A stretch of DNA of 64,000 nucleotides from Oxalobacteraceae bacterium (GCA_947374865.1 CANCDR010000001.1:186001-250000); one strand, 5' to 3'. Shown: positions 40,869 to 52,975, counted from the first letter of the stretch. The notes: generated by a model not told the origin, from the letters alone. Numbers and translations are program-made.

Positions 40869-42965
40869 ATGAGCCTGTCGAGCCTGCCTGCACCGCGCCA
40901 ATTATTTGTCACCACCGCTTTGCCTTATGCAAATGCGGCTTTCCATGTCGGCCACATCATGGAATATATTCAGGCCGATATCTGGGTTCGCTTCCAGCGG
41001 ATGCAAGGACACGAGGTGCATTTTGTGTGCGCCGATGACGCGCACGGCGCGCCGATCATGATCGCGGCGGAGAAGGCCGGTATCACGCCGCAGGAATTCG
41101 TTGCCCGCATCGCCGCAGGTCGGCAGCAGCACCTCGATGGCTTTCATATTGGCTTTGATAACTGGCATTCGACCGACGGCGAAGAAAATCACGCCCTGTC
41201 CAAAGATATTTATCGCCGCCTGCGCGATGATGCAAAATTAATCACGACTAAAACCATCGATCAGTATTTTGATCCGGTCAAAAATATGTTTTTGGCCGAC
41301 CGCTACATCAAGGGCGAATGTCCGAAATGTGCGGCTAAGGACCAATACGGCGATTCCTGCGAAGTGTGCGGTGCGGTGTATGCGCCGACCGATCTCAAAC
41401 AGCCTTACTCGGCGTTGTCGGGCGCGGTACCGGTGATGAAATCATCGGAGCATTACTTCTTTCGTCTCTCGGACGAAAAATGTCGCGACTATTTACGTGG
41501 CTGGGCACTGGATGGCAAGCTGCAGCCGGAAGTCGCTAACAAGGCGCGAGAATGGCTCGAAGGCGATACCGGTCTGGGCGACTGGGACATCAGCCGCGAT
41601 GCGCCCTATTTCGGCATTGAGATCCCCGACGCACCGGGCAAATACTTTTATGTCTGGCTGGATGCGCCGATCGGCTACCTGGCTTCGCTGAAAAATTATT
41701 TCGCTAAAACCGGCCGCGATTTCGATGCCTTTATGGCCGATCCGACGACCGAGCAATATCATTTCATCGGTAAAGACATCACCTATTTCCACACCCTGTT
41801 CTGGCCGGCCATGCTGCATTTTTCTGGCCTCAAGGTGCCGAATAATATTTTCGTGCACGGCTTCATTACGGTGTCGGGTGAAAAAATGTCGAAGTCGCGC
41901 GGCACCGGCATCTCACCTCTGCGCTACCTTGAACTGGGCATGAATCCGGAATGGCTGCGCTACTACATCGCGGCCAAACTCAACGCCAAAGTGGAAGACC
42001 TCGACTTTAATCCGGACGATTTTGTCGCCCGCGTGAATTCTGATCTGATCGGTAAATACATCAATATCGCCAGCCGCGCGGCCGGTTTCATCAGCAAAAA
42101 ATTCGCCGGCCGGCTGAGCACCGCATGGGCTGTTGAAGGCGATACCTTCCTCGACAATCTGCGCCACGCCGGACCGGAAGTTAGCGCTCTGTTAGAAGCC
42201 CGCGAATACGGCAAGGCCCTGCGTGCCGTGATCCATCAGGCCGATCTGGTGAATGCCTACGTCGATGCGAACAAACCCTGGGAACTGGCCAAGGATCCGG
42301 CCAATGAACAAAAGCTGCATGAAGTCTGCAGCCGCCTCATGGAAGCTTTCCGCATCCTAACCATTTATCTTAAACCAGTGATGCCCGCGCTGGCCGCGAA
42401 TGTGGAAGCACTGCTCAATATCGCGCCGCTGCAATGGGCCGATATCAACACCCCGCTGCCCGATGGCCATGTGATCAATCCGTATAACCATCTGATGACG
42501 CGTGTGGAACCGAAGATGCTGGATGCCTTGTTTGATGCGCCGGCTGAAGTCGCTGCAGATTCCAGCACTACAGCTGCTGAGGCTAGCACCGCTGCTTCTA
42601 GCAACGACATCGAAGCACTGGCGCCGCAAATCGGCATCGATGATTTTGCCAAGATCGATTTGCGGATTGCCCTCATCGTTGACTGTGAAGCCGTCGAGGG
42701 TTCCGACAAACTGCTGCGTTTATCGCTCGATGTCGGCGAAGGTCGCCTGCGGAATGTTTTTTCAGGGATCAAGTCAGCTTACCAGCCGCAGGACCTGGTG
42801 GGCAAACTGACGGTCATGGTCGCGAATCTTGCGCCGCGCAAAATGAAGTTTGGCATTTCCGAAGGCATGGTGCTGGCCGCTTCCGCCGCCGATGAAAAAT
42901 CCACGCCCGGTATCTACATTCTGCAGCCATGGCCGGGCGCCACGCCAGGTATGCGGATTCGCTAG
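40869..42965 (+). CDS. metG: Methionine-tRNA ligase
   Basis: The 698-residue enzyme charges tRNA-Met. It has [21 protein letters not shown] (HIGH-type motif, near residue 20) and a zinc knuckle with [18 protein letters not shown] near residue 150. The KMSKS motif [11 protein letters not shown] lies near 340. The C-terminal EMAP/Trbp111-like tRNA-binding domain ([27 protein letters not shown], from about 590) is joined by an Ala/Ser-rich linker. The frame is open further upstream but the conserved part begins at 40869. A GNAT gene follows after 6 bases. Confidence 0.97.
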   Translation: MSLSSLPAPRQLFVTTALPYANAAFHVGHIMEYIQADIWVRFQRMQGHEVHFVCADDAHGAPIMIAAEKAGITPQEFVARIAAGRQQHLDGFHIGFDNWHSTDGEENHALSKDIYRRLRDDAKLITTKTIDQYFDPVKNMFLADRYIKGECPKCAAKDQYGDSCEVCGAVYAPTDLKQPYSALSGAVPVMKSSEHYFFRLSDEKCRDYLRGWALDGKLQPEVANKAREWLEGDTGLGDWDISRDAPYFGIEIPDAPGKYFYVWLDAPIGYLASLKNYFAKTGRDFDAFMADPTTEQYHFIGKDITYFHTLFWPAMLHFSGLKVPNNIFVHGFITVSGEKMSKSRGTGISPLRYLELGMNPEWLRYYIAAKLNAKVEDLDFNPDDFVARVNSDLIGKYINIASRAAGFISKKFAGRLSTAWAVEGDTFLDNLRHAGPEVSALLEAREYGKALRAVIHQADLVNAYVDANKPWELAKDPANEQKLHEVCSRLMEAFRILTIYLKPVMPALAANVEALLNIAPLQWADINTPLPDGHVINPYNHLMTRVEPKMLDALFDAPAEVAADSSTTAAEASTAASSNDIEALAPQIGIDDFAKIDLRIALIVDCEAVEGSDKLLRLSLDVGEGRLRNVFSGIKSAYQPQDLVGKLTVMVANLAPRKMKFGISEGMVLAASAADEKSTPGIYILQPWPGATPGMRIR

Positions 42966-42971
42966 ACCGCC

Positions 42972-43445
42972 ATGGACATTCAACTACGCGAGGCCGATTT
43001 GGACGATGCGCAGCTGATCGCCGATCTGACCCGCATGGCCTGGGCAGAACGTGTCGCCGTCAGCTCGTCCGGGCATCGCGAAACTGCGTCACGCGTACTG
43101 CAGGATTTGCAAACTGGTGGCGCTTTTATTCTCAGCGTCGATGGCGTCACCGGTGGTTCGGTTCGCTGGCTGCCGCTCGATGCAGCGCCTTCAGTCTGGG
43201 AAATCTCTCGTATGGGTGTGTTGCCTGATTTACGCGGCCGTCAGTTATCGCAGCATTTGCTAGAAGCGGTGCTGCATCACGCATTAGCCAGCGAGGTCGA
43301 TGAATTGCGTCTGGCAGTACGCGCCGATCAGGAACGTTTGCTCGATCTGTATGCCGCATACGGCTTTGAACTGGCGCCCGAGTTGGAATACACCCATGCG
43401 AATCCTCTGGAACCAGCGCCGATGATGATGCGGCGCATTCTCTGA
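42972..43445 (+). CDS. GNAT-family N-acetyltransferase
   Basis: The 157-residue GCN5-type protein begins IQLREADLDDAQLIADLTRMA, has EISRMGVLPDLRGRQLSQHLLEAVL (acetyl-CoA pyrophosphate loop, residues about 75-100), and ends with LRLAVRADQERLLDLYAAYGFELAPE, the usual last strand and helix. It transfers acetyl from acetyl-CoA to an unknown amine. It follows metG by 6 bases and is probably co-transcribed, with no functional hint from that. Confidence 0.85.
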   Translation: MDIQLREADLDDAQLIADLTRMAWAERVAVSSSGHRETASRVLQDLQTGGAFILSVDGVTGGSVRWLPLDAAPSVWEISRMGVLPDLRGRQLSQHLLEAVLHHALASEVDELRLAVRADQERLLDLYAAYGFELAPELEYTHANPLEPAPMMMRRIL

Positions 43446-43483
43446 TCTGCAGCAGTCCCCTTGACCCTCTGACGAAAGTCGCT

Positions 43484-45211
43484 GTGAACCTTCTGCATTT
43501 TTCCTTTCGTCCCAAACTGATAGAGGCACTGGCCGGCTATGACAGTACCCGTCTATGGCGCGATGTCAGTGCTGGCATTACGGTCGCCATCGTGGCTCTG
43601 CCAGTGGCCATGGCGTTTGCCATCGCCTCGGGCGTCAAACCCGAAGCCGGCATCATTACCGCGATTATTGCTGGCTTTTTGATTTCTGCCCTGGGCGGAT
43701 CGCGAGTACAGATCGGTGGCCCGGCAGGCGCGTTCATCGTCATCATTTACGGCATCATTGAACACTATGGTCTGGCCAATCTGCTGATCTCGACCATCTT
43801 TGCCGGTGTGCTGCTGTTTCTTATGGGCGTGCTGCGACTAGGCACGCTGATCCGCTACATCCCGGTGCCGATCGTGATCGGTTTTACTAATGGCATTGCG
43901 GTGCTGGTGTTCTTATCGCAGATTAAAGATTTCTTCGGCCTGCGCGTGGCTAAAATGCCGGGTGACTTTTTTTCACAGATCCATGTATTAGCGATCAATG
44001 CCGACACGATGCGTTTTACCACCTTCGCGCTGGCCGCATCCGCATTGCTGATCCTGTTTGTCTGGCCGCGGCTATTTGCCATATTCAGCGCGGAGGCAGC
44101 GACGCCAGTTCGAACACACTTTACCCGCCTCTTGCCGCTATGTCGGCTATTGCGCGCAGTACCCCCCACCATCATTGTGCTGGTACTGGCCACCGCCGTG
44201 GTGAGCCTGTTTCATCTACCGGTCGAAACCATTGGCAGTCGCTTCGGTGGCATACCGCATACCCTGCCTGAGTTTATCGTGCCGGCGTTTAGCTGGGAGT
44301 TGGTCAAACAGCTGTTTGCCCCGACCTTCACGATTGCACTGCTTGGTGCGATCGAATCCCTGCTCTGCGCACGGATTGCTGATCATCTGGTGCATGACCG
44401 GCATGATCCGAATCAGGAGCTCATGGCGCAGGGCATTGCCAACATCGTCACGCCTTTTTTTGGCGGCCTGCCAGCCACCGGCACCATTGCACGAACGCTG
44501 ACCAGTGTGCGCGCAGGTGCCAGTTCGCCGATCGCAGGCATGCTGCATGCCGTGGTACTGCTGCTTATCGTGCTGGTGGCGGCACCGCTGGCGGCCAACG
44601 TGCCACTGGCAGCGCTGGCAGCCATCTTGTTTTTTGTCGCTTACAACATGGGTGAGTGGCGCGAATTTTTGCATCTAAAGCATTTTTCAAATTATTACCG
44701 CATCCTGCTGCTATCGACCTTTGTGTTGACCGTGATCGTTGATCTGACGGTCGCGGTGGAAGTCGGTGTGGTGCTGGCCTGCCTGTTTTATATTTCGCGC
44801 GTATCGAGCCTCACGCGTGTTGAGACCATCTCGACTACACGCATGGGCGCGTCGCTGCCACAGGGCGTGGCTGCTTATAGCGTGTATGGCTCGCTGTTTT
44901 TTGCTACCGCCGACAAACTCGAAGCACTTATCGAACCGGATGCACCCCCCTTACATATGCTGATTCTTGAACTTCACCAGCTCATCAGCCTCGATACCAG
45001 CGGCATGGATGCGCTTGAACAGCTGCGCAAGGATTTACATAGCGTCGGCGCGCAGCTGCTTATTTGCGGCGCTAATCATCAGCCGCTCGATCTGATGCGC
45101 CGCACCGGCTTCATTCGTCGCCTGGGTGAGGCGCACTGCCTACCGGATCTGAAGGAGACGCTGGCAGCGATGCACCAGCATCTGGCAGCGAAATCGCTGG
45201 AACAGCAGTAA
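43484..45211 (+). CDS. SulP/SLC26-family anion transporter with STAS domain
   Basis: The 575-residue inner-membrane protein has the SulP start (LWRDVSAGITVAIVALPVAMAFAIASG), then GSRVQIGGPAGAFIVIIYGII near residue 78 and about 12 membrane helices, and a cytoplasmic C-terminal STAS domain (LHMLILELHQLISLDTSGMDAL, from about 480). SulP proteins carry sulfate, bicarbonate or dicarboxylates. Sulfate would fit the nearby assimilation locus at 53-60 kb, but nothing here proves the ion. A GTG start is used, since no ATG precedes the conserved region. Confidence 0.9.
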   Translation: MNLLHFSFRPKLIEALAGYDSTRLWRDVSAGITVAIVALPVAMAFAIASGVKPEAGIITAIIAGFLISALGGSRVQIGGPAGAFIVIIYGIIEHYGLANLLISTIFAGVLLFLMGVLRLGTLIRYIPVPIVIGFTNGIAVLVFLSQIKDFFGLRVAKMPGDFFSQIHVLAINADTMRFTTFALAASALLILFVWPRLFAIFSAEAATPVRTHFTRLLPLCRLLRAVPPTIIVLVLATAVVSLFHLPVETIGSRFGGIPHTLPEFIVPAFSWELVKQLFAPTFTIALLGAIESLLCARIADHLVHDRHDPNQELMAQGIANIVTPFFGGLPATGTIARTLTSVRAGASSPIAGMLHAVVLLLIVLVAAPLAANVPLAALAAILFFVAYNMGEWREFLHLKHFSNYYRILLLSTFVLTVIVDLTVAVEVGVVLACLFYISRVSSLTRVETISTTRMGASLPQGVAAYSVYGSLFFATADKLEALIEPDAPPLHMLILELHQLISLDTSGMDALEQLRKDLHSVGAQLLICGANHQPLDLMRRTGFIRRLGEAHCLPDLKETLAAMHQHLAAKSLEQQ

Positions 45212-45256
45212 GACAAGGTAAAATAGATGCTACTCGTCTCTGATTGTATAAAAGCC

Positions 45257-45463
45257 ATGATATTCAGTAAGCAAATTCCGCAGTACACCTCCGAAATCAC
45301 GCAATTCATCGAGACGCTGAAGGCGCAAAATCCGCAGCTCGAACAAGCCCAGCGCGAAGGTCGTGCTCGGCTGTGGGATACCGGCCCCATCGATCTGGAT
45401 GCACGTCGCCGGGCCCTCGCCTCACGCGTGGACCAGAAGCCTTACGTCTACCACAATAAATAA
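45257..45463 (+). CDS. DUF3460 family protein
   Basis: The 68-residue protein contains YTSEITQFIETLKAQNPQLE, then QREGRARLWDTGPIDLDARRRAL and a final KPYVYHNK, the full DUF3460 pattern, a small family confined mainly to betaproteobacteria and usually found next to scpA or panC. Function is unknown. The frame extends upstream to 45227, but the ATG at 45257 fits the family length better. It ends 12 bases before scpA. Confidence 0.85.
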   Translation: MIFSKQIPQYTSEITQFIETLKAQNPQLEQAQREGRARLWDTGPIDLDARRRALASRVDQKPYVYHNK

Positions 45464-45475
45464 GCAGAGCTGGCC

Positions 45476-47223
<1,748 letters not shown>

Positions 47224-47298
47224 AGTTTTCATGTAAAGCGCGCATTTAAATCTCTGATTTAAAGCTCGCACACTTAAGCCATAACGACGCACCACCCC

Positions 47299-48204
47299 AT
47301 GCTTAATCTTGTTCATCATCTGCTGCGGTATTTTTTTTGCGCGATCATCTTCGCCACATTATCGGCTCCTGCAACAGCCACCATCAGCATCCAAGACGAC
47401 AGTGCCCGCATCGTCACACTGAGCACACCGGCGCGGCGTATCGTGAGCCTGGCGCCGCATGCCACTGAACTCTTGTTTGCCATTGGCGCGGGCGCCCAAC
47501 TGGTCGGCGTCAGCGATTATTCCAATTATCCGCCGGCGGCGAACAGCGTTGCGCACATTGGCAGTGCCACGGCGCTCGACATGGAGCGCCTGCTGAGTCT
47601 GCGCCCCGATCTGATCGTTACATGGGGTGCCAGTAACGGGCAACTTACACCACAGATCAATCAGCTGCGCGCGCTCGGCATCGCGGTGTTCGACAGCGAC
47701 CCAAAGGATTTTGCCACCATCGCCACGGCGCTTGAACGGCTGGGAAAGCTTACCGGACACGAAGACCAGGCCCACAACGCGGCCAGTCAATTTCGTACCC
47801 GCTGGCAGAGTCTGCAAACCCAGCATGCGAACCGACCTTCCGTTAGCGTGTTTTACCAGGTCTGGCATCAGCCACTGATGACCTTGAATGATGCGCATCT
47901 GGTATCAGCAGTCATTCGGCTGTGTGGCGGGCGGAATATTTTTGGCCATTTGTCAACCCTGGTACCGACGGTCAATCTGGAAGCGGTACTGGCAGCCGAT
48001 CCGGAAGTGATTTTATCGGGCAGCAGCCGTGACGATACTCCCAGCGACTGGCTGCGCTTGAGCAGCCTCACCGCTGTTCGGCGCGGGAATCTTTACAAGG
48101 TCAATTCTGACTGGCTGGCACGACCCGGCCCGCGCATACTGGATGGTGCGCAGGCGGTCTGCGAACAACTCGACAAAGCGCGCACTAAGCGGGTCGCGCC
48201 CTGA
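47299..48204 (+). CDS. BtuF-like periplasmic substrate-binding protein
   Basis: The 301-residue product has a signal peptide (cleavage near ATATI) and a class III binding-protein fold: RIVSLAPHATELLFAIGAGAQLVGVSDYSNYP, RLLSLRPDLIVTWGASNG, VFYQVWHQPLMTLN and RPGPRILDGAQAVCEQL. These match BtuF, which delivers vitamin B12 or cobinamide to the BtuCD transporter, more than siderophore binders. No btuC or btuD lies near and no cobalamin riboswitch is visible in the 75 bases upstream. So the ligand is probable rather than certain. Confidence 0.8.
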   Translation: MLNLVHHLLRYFFCAIIFATLSAPATATISIQDDSARIVTLSTPARRIVSLAPHATELLFAIGAGAQLVGVSDYSNYPPAANSVAHIGSATALDMERLLSLRPDLIVTWGASNGQLTPQINQLRALGIAVFDSDPKDFATIATALERLGKLTGHEDQAHNAASQFRTRWQSLQTQHANRPSVSVFYQVWHQPLMTLNDAHLVSAVIRLCGGRNIFGHLSTLVPTVNLEAVLAADPEVILSGSSRDDTPSDWLRLSSLTAVRRGNLYKVNSDWLARPGPRILDGAQAVCEQLDKARTKRVAP

Positions 48205-48388
48205 AGTAGCACTTCAAACAGACCATCAAGTAGCGCGAACAAGGCTATGCTGCGGCGGCAAATCTGGGTATCATCCTTCCGAGAGAAATATTTCCCATTG
48301 GCAGCTTTATTGATGGGTGCTAAGCCATACTGAAATTAGTAAAAAGACACAATATGTGTTGTCCAAAATGATGATGGAGATGGTCCAA

Positions 48389-49237
48389 ATGACAACTGAC
48401 ACAGACGATCTGGAGTCGCTGTTCGACGAAGTAGCCGCACAAAGAGAAGAAAGCATCAGCAAGGCCGACAGCCCGCCAGCCTTATCCGCTACTGCCTCGC
48501 CCTCAGCCGCGCCAGAAACGAACACCTTAAGTAGCCCTGAATCGGCTGTGCAAACTGCTCAGGAGCCCGACACTGATTCTGGCGCGCAGACACAGGAACA
48601 AATCGACGCCGCTGTCGAGGCCTTCCATAAGCAAGCCATGTATGACCGCCTGGGCGGCATTACGCGCACATTGCATGATTCCCTGCGCTCACTCGGACTC
48701 GACCGCACGCTCAGTGATGCGCAAGAAAAAATTCGCCATTCCGAAGACCGGCTTGAGTACATTGCCGATCTTACCGAACAAGCCGCCAATAAAACCCTGA
48801 ATGCGATCGATGTCGGCATTCCGGAACAGGACGCACTGGCCAAAAGCGCGCGCATCATGGAAGCGCGCTGGACCGCCTTGTTTGATGGCCAGATGCCGAT
48901 CGAGGAGTTCAAGCAACTGGCGACGGATTCAAAGCAATTTTCCAACGCTGTCGCCCTCGCTTGCGATGCTGAAAAAGCCCGCCTGCTCGACATCATGATG
49001 GCGCAGGATTTCCAGGATATTACTGGCCAGCTGATCAAGAAAATTGTCGTCATCACCAAACAGCTCGAAGGTGAATTGGCGCGACTGCTGCGCGATAACG
49101 CACCGCAAGATGTTAAAGCTGCCCAATCTTCTGCCACGGATGCACAGGCCGTTGATTTGTTATACGGACCGTCTACGCCGAATATCGCGATGGAACAAGA
49201 CGACGTTGATAATCTGCTCGCTGATCTGGGGTTCTAA
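48389..49237 (+). CDS. cheZ: Chemotaxis phosphatase CheZ
   Basis: CheZ dephosphorylates CheY-P. The 282-residue product has an acidic, Pro/Ser-rich N-terminal 80 residues longer than in E. coli. Then come the four-helix bundle with AQDFQDITGQLIKKIVVITKQLE (catalytic Gln in DFQDITGQ), and the CheY-binding C-terminal helix QDDVDNLLADLGF after a flexible linker. ATG at 48389 has GGAG nine bases upstream; the frame opens further up at 48317. Its stop overlaps the start of cheA as TAATG. Confidence 0.92.
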   Translation: MTTDTDDLESLFDEVAAQREESISKADSPPALSATASPSAAPETNTLSSPESAVQTAQEPDTDSGAQTQEQIDAAVEAFHKQAMYDRLGGITRTLHDSLRSLGLDRTLSDAQEKIRHSEDRLEYIADLTEQAANKTLNAIDVGIPEQDALAKSARIMEARWTALFDGQMPIEEFKQLATDSKQFSNAVALACDAEKARLLDIMMAQDFQDITGQLIKKIVVITKQLEGELARLLRDNAPQDVKAAQSSATDAQAVDLLYGPSTPNIAMEQDDVDNLLADLGF

Positions 49238-51093
49238 TGGATGACATGCTCAAGGATTTTGTCGTTGAGGCGCGCGAGCTGGCGACAACAGTCGAGCAAC
49301 AATTGCTTTCTCTGGAACGCAATCCCAACGATCCCAATACGCTCAATGCCGTCTTTAGGGCTTTCCACACGATCAAGGGTGGCGCCGGCTTTATGGGCTT
49401 GCCTGCCATGGTGTCGGCCTGCCATTTAACGGAAAATTTATTCGATGCCTTGCGCACCGGTGAAGCCCCCGTGACACCGGCAGCGATTGAGGCCGCCTTG
49501 CAAGCTAGCGGCTTCGTCGCCGACCAGCTAGATCAATTGGCTAATGGCCAAGCCCCCGAGTCTTTGCCAACGCTGCCCAAAAATCTGGAAGCGACTTTAA
49601 ATGCTGCGATTGAAGGCAAAACACAGGCAGCAGCAGCTACCGAAGCCCCCGCTACGGCCACAGTCTTGCAGGAAAGCACCCCTGCTGAAACGGGTATCAA
49701 CTGGCAGCAGTATTACAACGCCGTCGTCCCCGCTACTACTGCGTTGTCGGCATCGAACATCGCTGCAGCAGTCGCCGCGCCAGTACTAGCCGCATCGCCT
49801 GTTACTGCGCCCGAAGTCGTCAAAGTCAGCGCCGCGACTAAGGTTGTTGCCGATGCAGCCGTCGTGGTCGCGACCAGTGAAGTGGTCCAAAAGGCGATCG
49901 CCGCACCCGTTAAAGAAGACAGTATCCGGGTCGACGCCATCAAGCTCGATGCGTTATTAGAGGTCGCCGGCGAATCTGTGCAGGCCGCGAACCAGGCCAG
50001 CGTGCTGCTGGAAAAATTAGCCCAATTTAAATTTGATACCGATGCTGCGCCGCTCATGGCGAGCCTGGCTGAAACCCTTAACCGGGCATCGCGCTATGCC
50101 ACGGAACTACAACGCGCCACGCTCTCGACACGCATGCAGCCGGTCGGCAAATTGTTTCAGAAATTTCCCCGTCTGGTGCGTGAACTGGCCAAAGAACTGG
50201 GCAAGGAAGTCGATCTGGTGATTGAAGGCGCCGAGACCGAAGTCGATCGTGTCGTCGTCGATAGTCTCTATGATCCGCTGGTGCATATGCTGCGCAATGC
50301 GCTCGACCATGGTATCGAAAGTACGCCGGAACGGCGCGCAGCAAACAAAAATGATAAGTCCATCATCATGCTCAAAGCCTGGCAGGAAGCCGGTAGTGTC
50401 ATGATCTCGCTGGGTGATGACGGCAAGGGGATGGACGCCAAAGTTTTGCGTCATAAAGCCGTGAGCAAAGGCCTCATCAGCGAGTCGATTTCTCTGACCG
50501 ATGAAGAAGCCTACCAATTAGTATTTTTGCCGGGATTTTCGACCAAGGAATTTGCTTCCAGTGTTTCCGGTCGTGGCGTGGGCATGGATGTGGTCAAGAC
50601 TGCCGTGGTCAAGCACCGTGGCGCGATCCGTATCGATTCGGCACTCGGCAAAGGCACCAGCTTCACCATTACCTTACCGATTGAACTGTCGATCGTACCG
50701 ACCATGCTGGTACGTACCTGTAACGCGGCGCTCGGTATGCCGATGGCCGTCGTTCAGCGGGTGGTATCGCTGCCAGACACCTACGCAGCAGTGGGTGGCT
50801 TGCCGGTGTTCCGTGACCAGGGCGTGACCATGCCGGTGCTGTCGATGGCCGACGTGCTGGGCTACGAAAAATCGGTTGAAAAAGTCGGCATCGTCGTCTC
50901 CGCTCCCAAGCCTTACATTCTGGCAGTTGAACTGGTCGAAGGCACCGCAGACTTGGTCATCAAACCGATGATGGCGCTGAATGTACCGGGTATCGCCGGT
51001 ACGGCCCGCTCAGCGGAAGGCGAACTCGTACTGGTGATTGGTTTGTCCTTCTTGCTCGATGGATGCCGGGTGCGCGAACAGCAGGCTGCCTAA
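49237..51093 (+). CDS. cheA: Chemotaxis-type histidine kinase CheA lacking a visible P2 domain
   Basis: The 618-residue kinase has an Hpt domain (AFHTIKGGAGFMGL, His44), then an Ala/Val-rich linker of about 100 residues (125-225) where CheA usually has the CheY-binding P2 domain. A dimerisation region (RVDAIKLDALLEVAGESV, LSTRMQPVGKLFQKFPRLVREL), the ATPase domain (HMLRNALDHGIE N-box, GDDGKGMD, GRGVGMDVVK) and a C-terminal CheW-like domain follow. It is coupled to cheZ, but no cheY, cheW, receptor, cheR or cheB lies near. It could serve flagellar chemotaxis or another CheA-type pathway. Confidence 0.9.
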   Translation: MDDMLKDFVVEARELATTVEQQLLSLERNPNDPNTLNAVFRAFHTIKGGAGFMGLPAMVSACHLTENLFDALRTGEAPVTPAAIEAALQASGFVADQLDQLANGQAPESLPTLPKNLEATLNAAIEGKTQAAAATEAPATATVLQESTPAETGINWQQYYNAVVPATTALSASNIAAAVAAPVLAASPVTAPEVVKVSAATKVVADAAVVVATSEVVQKAIAAPVKEDSIRVDAIKLDALLEVAGESVQAANQASVLLEKLAQFKFDTDAAPLMASLAETLNRASRYATELQRATLSTRMQPVGKLFQKFPRLVRELAKELGKEVDLVIEGAETEVDRVVVDSLYDPLVHMLRNALDHGIESTPERRAANKNDKSIIMLKAWQEAGSVMISLGDDGKGMDAKVLRHKAVSKGLISESISLTDEEAYQLVFLPGFSTKEFASSVSGRGVGMDVVKTAVVKHRGAIRIDSALGKGTSFTITLPIELSIVPTMLVRTCNAALGMPMAVVQRVVSLPDTYAAVGGLPVFRDQGVTMPVLSMADVLGYEKSVEKVGIVVSAPKPYILAVELVEGTADLVIKPMMALNVPGIAGTARSAEGELVLVIGLSFLLDGCRVREQQAA

Positions 51094-51147
51094 ACATTGC
51101 CGGGCAATTGCTAACTGCTCAAGCAATTACAACTTAAACAGTTCCCA

Positions 51148-51819
51148 CTACTTCATCCGACACCGCAGCATCCAAAAATTATCCGTTCGCACAATGCGAA
51201 TCTCGCGCGTGGCGTCGGCGAATTTTTTGCGTAGGGCGCTGTCGGTGGGGTAGTTATGCAGGATTTCATGGCCTTCGTCGCCGATCAGACCCGGCTCGTG
51301 GCGGTGGATCTGGAAAATATTTCCCGCCAGGTCGGTGCGCGCGACCGGGATGCTGCGGCCTTCGACAAAATTTTGATCGATCAAAACCAGCAGCGCGTCT
51401 TTACCCAGCTGGGCGCGACAATGATCCAGATAAGCGCTCTGATCCTGACGCAGTACATGTGACCACCAGCCGGCAGCAAAACAGGCCGTCACGTTTGACG
51501 CGCTTTGCATGTGCAGCGCATCCATCTCGGCAAAGCTGACCTTCTCCTGCGGCAGTCCCTTGGCGCTGGCTTGTGCCAGCATGGCGGGGTTATTATCCGT
51601 CGCCAAAACGGATTCGGCCACGTCGGCGATCTGTTGGGTCCAGTAACCCGTGCCGCAGGCCAGCTCCAGCACATGATGACCGAGCAGGGCTTCCTGCACT
51701 AAAGGCTGCAGTTTTTGCAAATCTGCCTGCAGTGCCGGCGTGGCATACAGGTTTTCATAGCTTGCCGCACGCATGGCGTAATAGGCTTGCATGTCGGTGT
51801 TGACTGTCGAAATGGCCAT
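51148..51819 (-). CDS. Class I SAM-dependent methyltransferase
   Basis: The 223-residue protein has the SAM-binding motif I VLELACGTGYWTQQIAD near residue 48, motif II VLATDNNPAML, and a VTACFAAGWWSHVL segment at motif IV. The fold is Methyltransf_11/25-like. The substrate is unknown. It faces the end of cheA and is followed upstream, on the same strand, by cysB 34 bases away, so they may share a transcript. Confidence 0.82.
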   Translation of the reverse strand: MAISTVNTDMQAYYAMRAASYENLYATPALQADLQKLQPLVQEALLGHHVLELACGTGYWTQQIADVAESVLATDNNPAMLAQASAKGLPQEKVSFAEMDALHMQSASNVTACFAAGWWSHVLRQDQSAYLDHCRAQLGKDALLVLIDQNFVEGRSIPVARTDLAGNIFQIHRHEPGLIGDEGHEILHNYPTDSALRKKFADATREIRIVRTDNFWMLRCRMK

Positions 51820-51852
51820 TCAATAAACTCGATTCTGATGATTCTGCTAATT

Positions 51853-52794
51853 TTATAATTCGTAGACGTCTTTTTCACCATTCATGACTTGCTCGATGAG
51901 CTTGCGATTGAGCGCAGGCGCGAGCAGTTCAATGAAGGTAAAGACATAGCTGCGCAAATAGGCCCCTTGTTTCAAGGCCACGCGCGATACATTGCTGCCA
52001 AACAGATGACCGACCGACAGCGCGCGCAAGCCGCGGTCGCGCTCGGCATCATAGGCCATACCGGCGATAATCCCTACCCCGAGACCAAGCTCCACATAGG
52101 TCTTGATGACGTCGGCATCGATCGCTTCGAGCAAAATATCGGGCTCTAATCCACGCAGGGCAAAAGCCTGATCGATTTTCGCCCGGCCCGTGAAGGCTCC
52201 GTCGTAGGTAATCAGCGGATAGGAGGCAATCACTTCCAGGCTGAGTATTTTTGCCTTTAACAGCGGATGCTCGGGCGGCACCACCACCACATGCTCCCAT
52301 TGGTAACAGGGGATCGATACCAGGCCATCGATGCCGGCGATATTTTCGGTCGCGATGGCGATGTCGGCCTGGTCGCGCAAGACCATCTCGGCCACCTGGC
52401 GCGGATTGCCTTGCAAAAGCGACAGCCGCACCTTGGGAAACTTTTGCGTAAACGCCTGCACCACCTTGGGTAAGGCATAGCGCGCCTGGGTGTGGGTGGT
52501 GGCGATGGTGAAGCTGCCGCTGTCGTGGGCGGCAAATTCCTTGCCGATGCGTTTTAAGCCCTCGATCTCCTGCATGATCAGTTCGACCGCCTTGAGCACC
52601 GCCCGTCCGGGCTCGGTGAGACCACGGATGCGCTTACCGTGGCGGGTGAAAATATCCACGCCCAGCTCTTCTTCGAGCTCAATGATCGCCTTTGAAACCC
52701 CAGGCTGTGAGGTAAACAGCGCTTTCGCCGCTTCGGTCAAATTGTAGTTTTGCCTGACCGCTTCGCGCACAAATCGGAGTTGATGCAGGTTCAT
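51853..52794 (-). CDS. cysB: LysR-type regulator of sulfur assimilation, CysB
   Basis: The 313-residue LysR protein opens MNLHQLRFVREAVRQNYNLTEAAKALFTSQPGVSKAII in its winged helix, the exact style of CysB/Cbl. In the effector domain TTHTQARYALPKVVQAFTQKFP, TENIAGIDGLVSIPCYQWEHVVV and DADVIKTYVELGLGVGI are CysB landmarks for N-acetylserine and sulfate sensing. It is divergent from the cys operon that starts at 52976, so it very likely controls that operon. Length is normal. Confidence 0.93.
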   Translation of the reverse strand: MNLHQLRFVREAVRQNYNLTEAAKALFTSQPGVSKAIIELEEELGVDIFTRHGKRIRGLTEPGRAVLKAVELIMQEIEGLKRIGKEFAAHDSGSFTIATTHTQARYALPKVVQAFTQKFPKVRLSLLQGNPRQVAEMVLRDQADIAIATENIAGIDGLVSIPCYQWEHVVVVPPEHPLLKAKILSLEVIASYPLITYDGAFTGRAKIDQAFALRGLEPDILLEAIDADVIKTYVELGLGVGIIAGMAYDAERDRGLRALSVGHLFGSNVSRVALKQGAYLRSYVFTFIELLAPALNRKLIEQVMNGEKDVYEL

Positions 52795-52975
52795 GTGGTC
52801 CTTTTAACACGCAGCCGCAGCAAGCTGAACGGCCGGATTGCCAGAGTGGGCGGCTTACTTTTGCTGCTTTTGCTTCTTTCGTTTATATCAATTAAGCATA
52901 TAAGCAAATGAATACTCTGTAGTTTGGAATAAGCCGCAAGTTTATTACGATTCACCCTTCTCTGCGCGAGGACTT
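52795..52975. promoter_or_regulatory. Divergent cysB/cys operon control region
   Basis: The 181-base gap is AT-rich between 52865 and 52945, with TTTATATCAATTAAGCATATAAGCAAATGAATA in that stretch, the sort of sequence CysB binds upstream of cys promoters. AAGCATATAAGC repeats AAGC about the TATA. I cannot assign exact -35/-10 boxes. Confidence 0.4.

Noticed and set aside
47224-47298. Cobalamin riboswitch before the BtuF-like gene
   Set aside because: The gap is only 75 bases and lacks a B12-box-like sequence or room for the aptamer.
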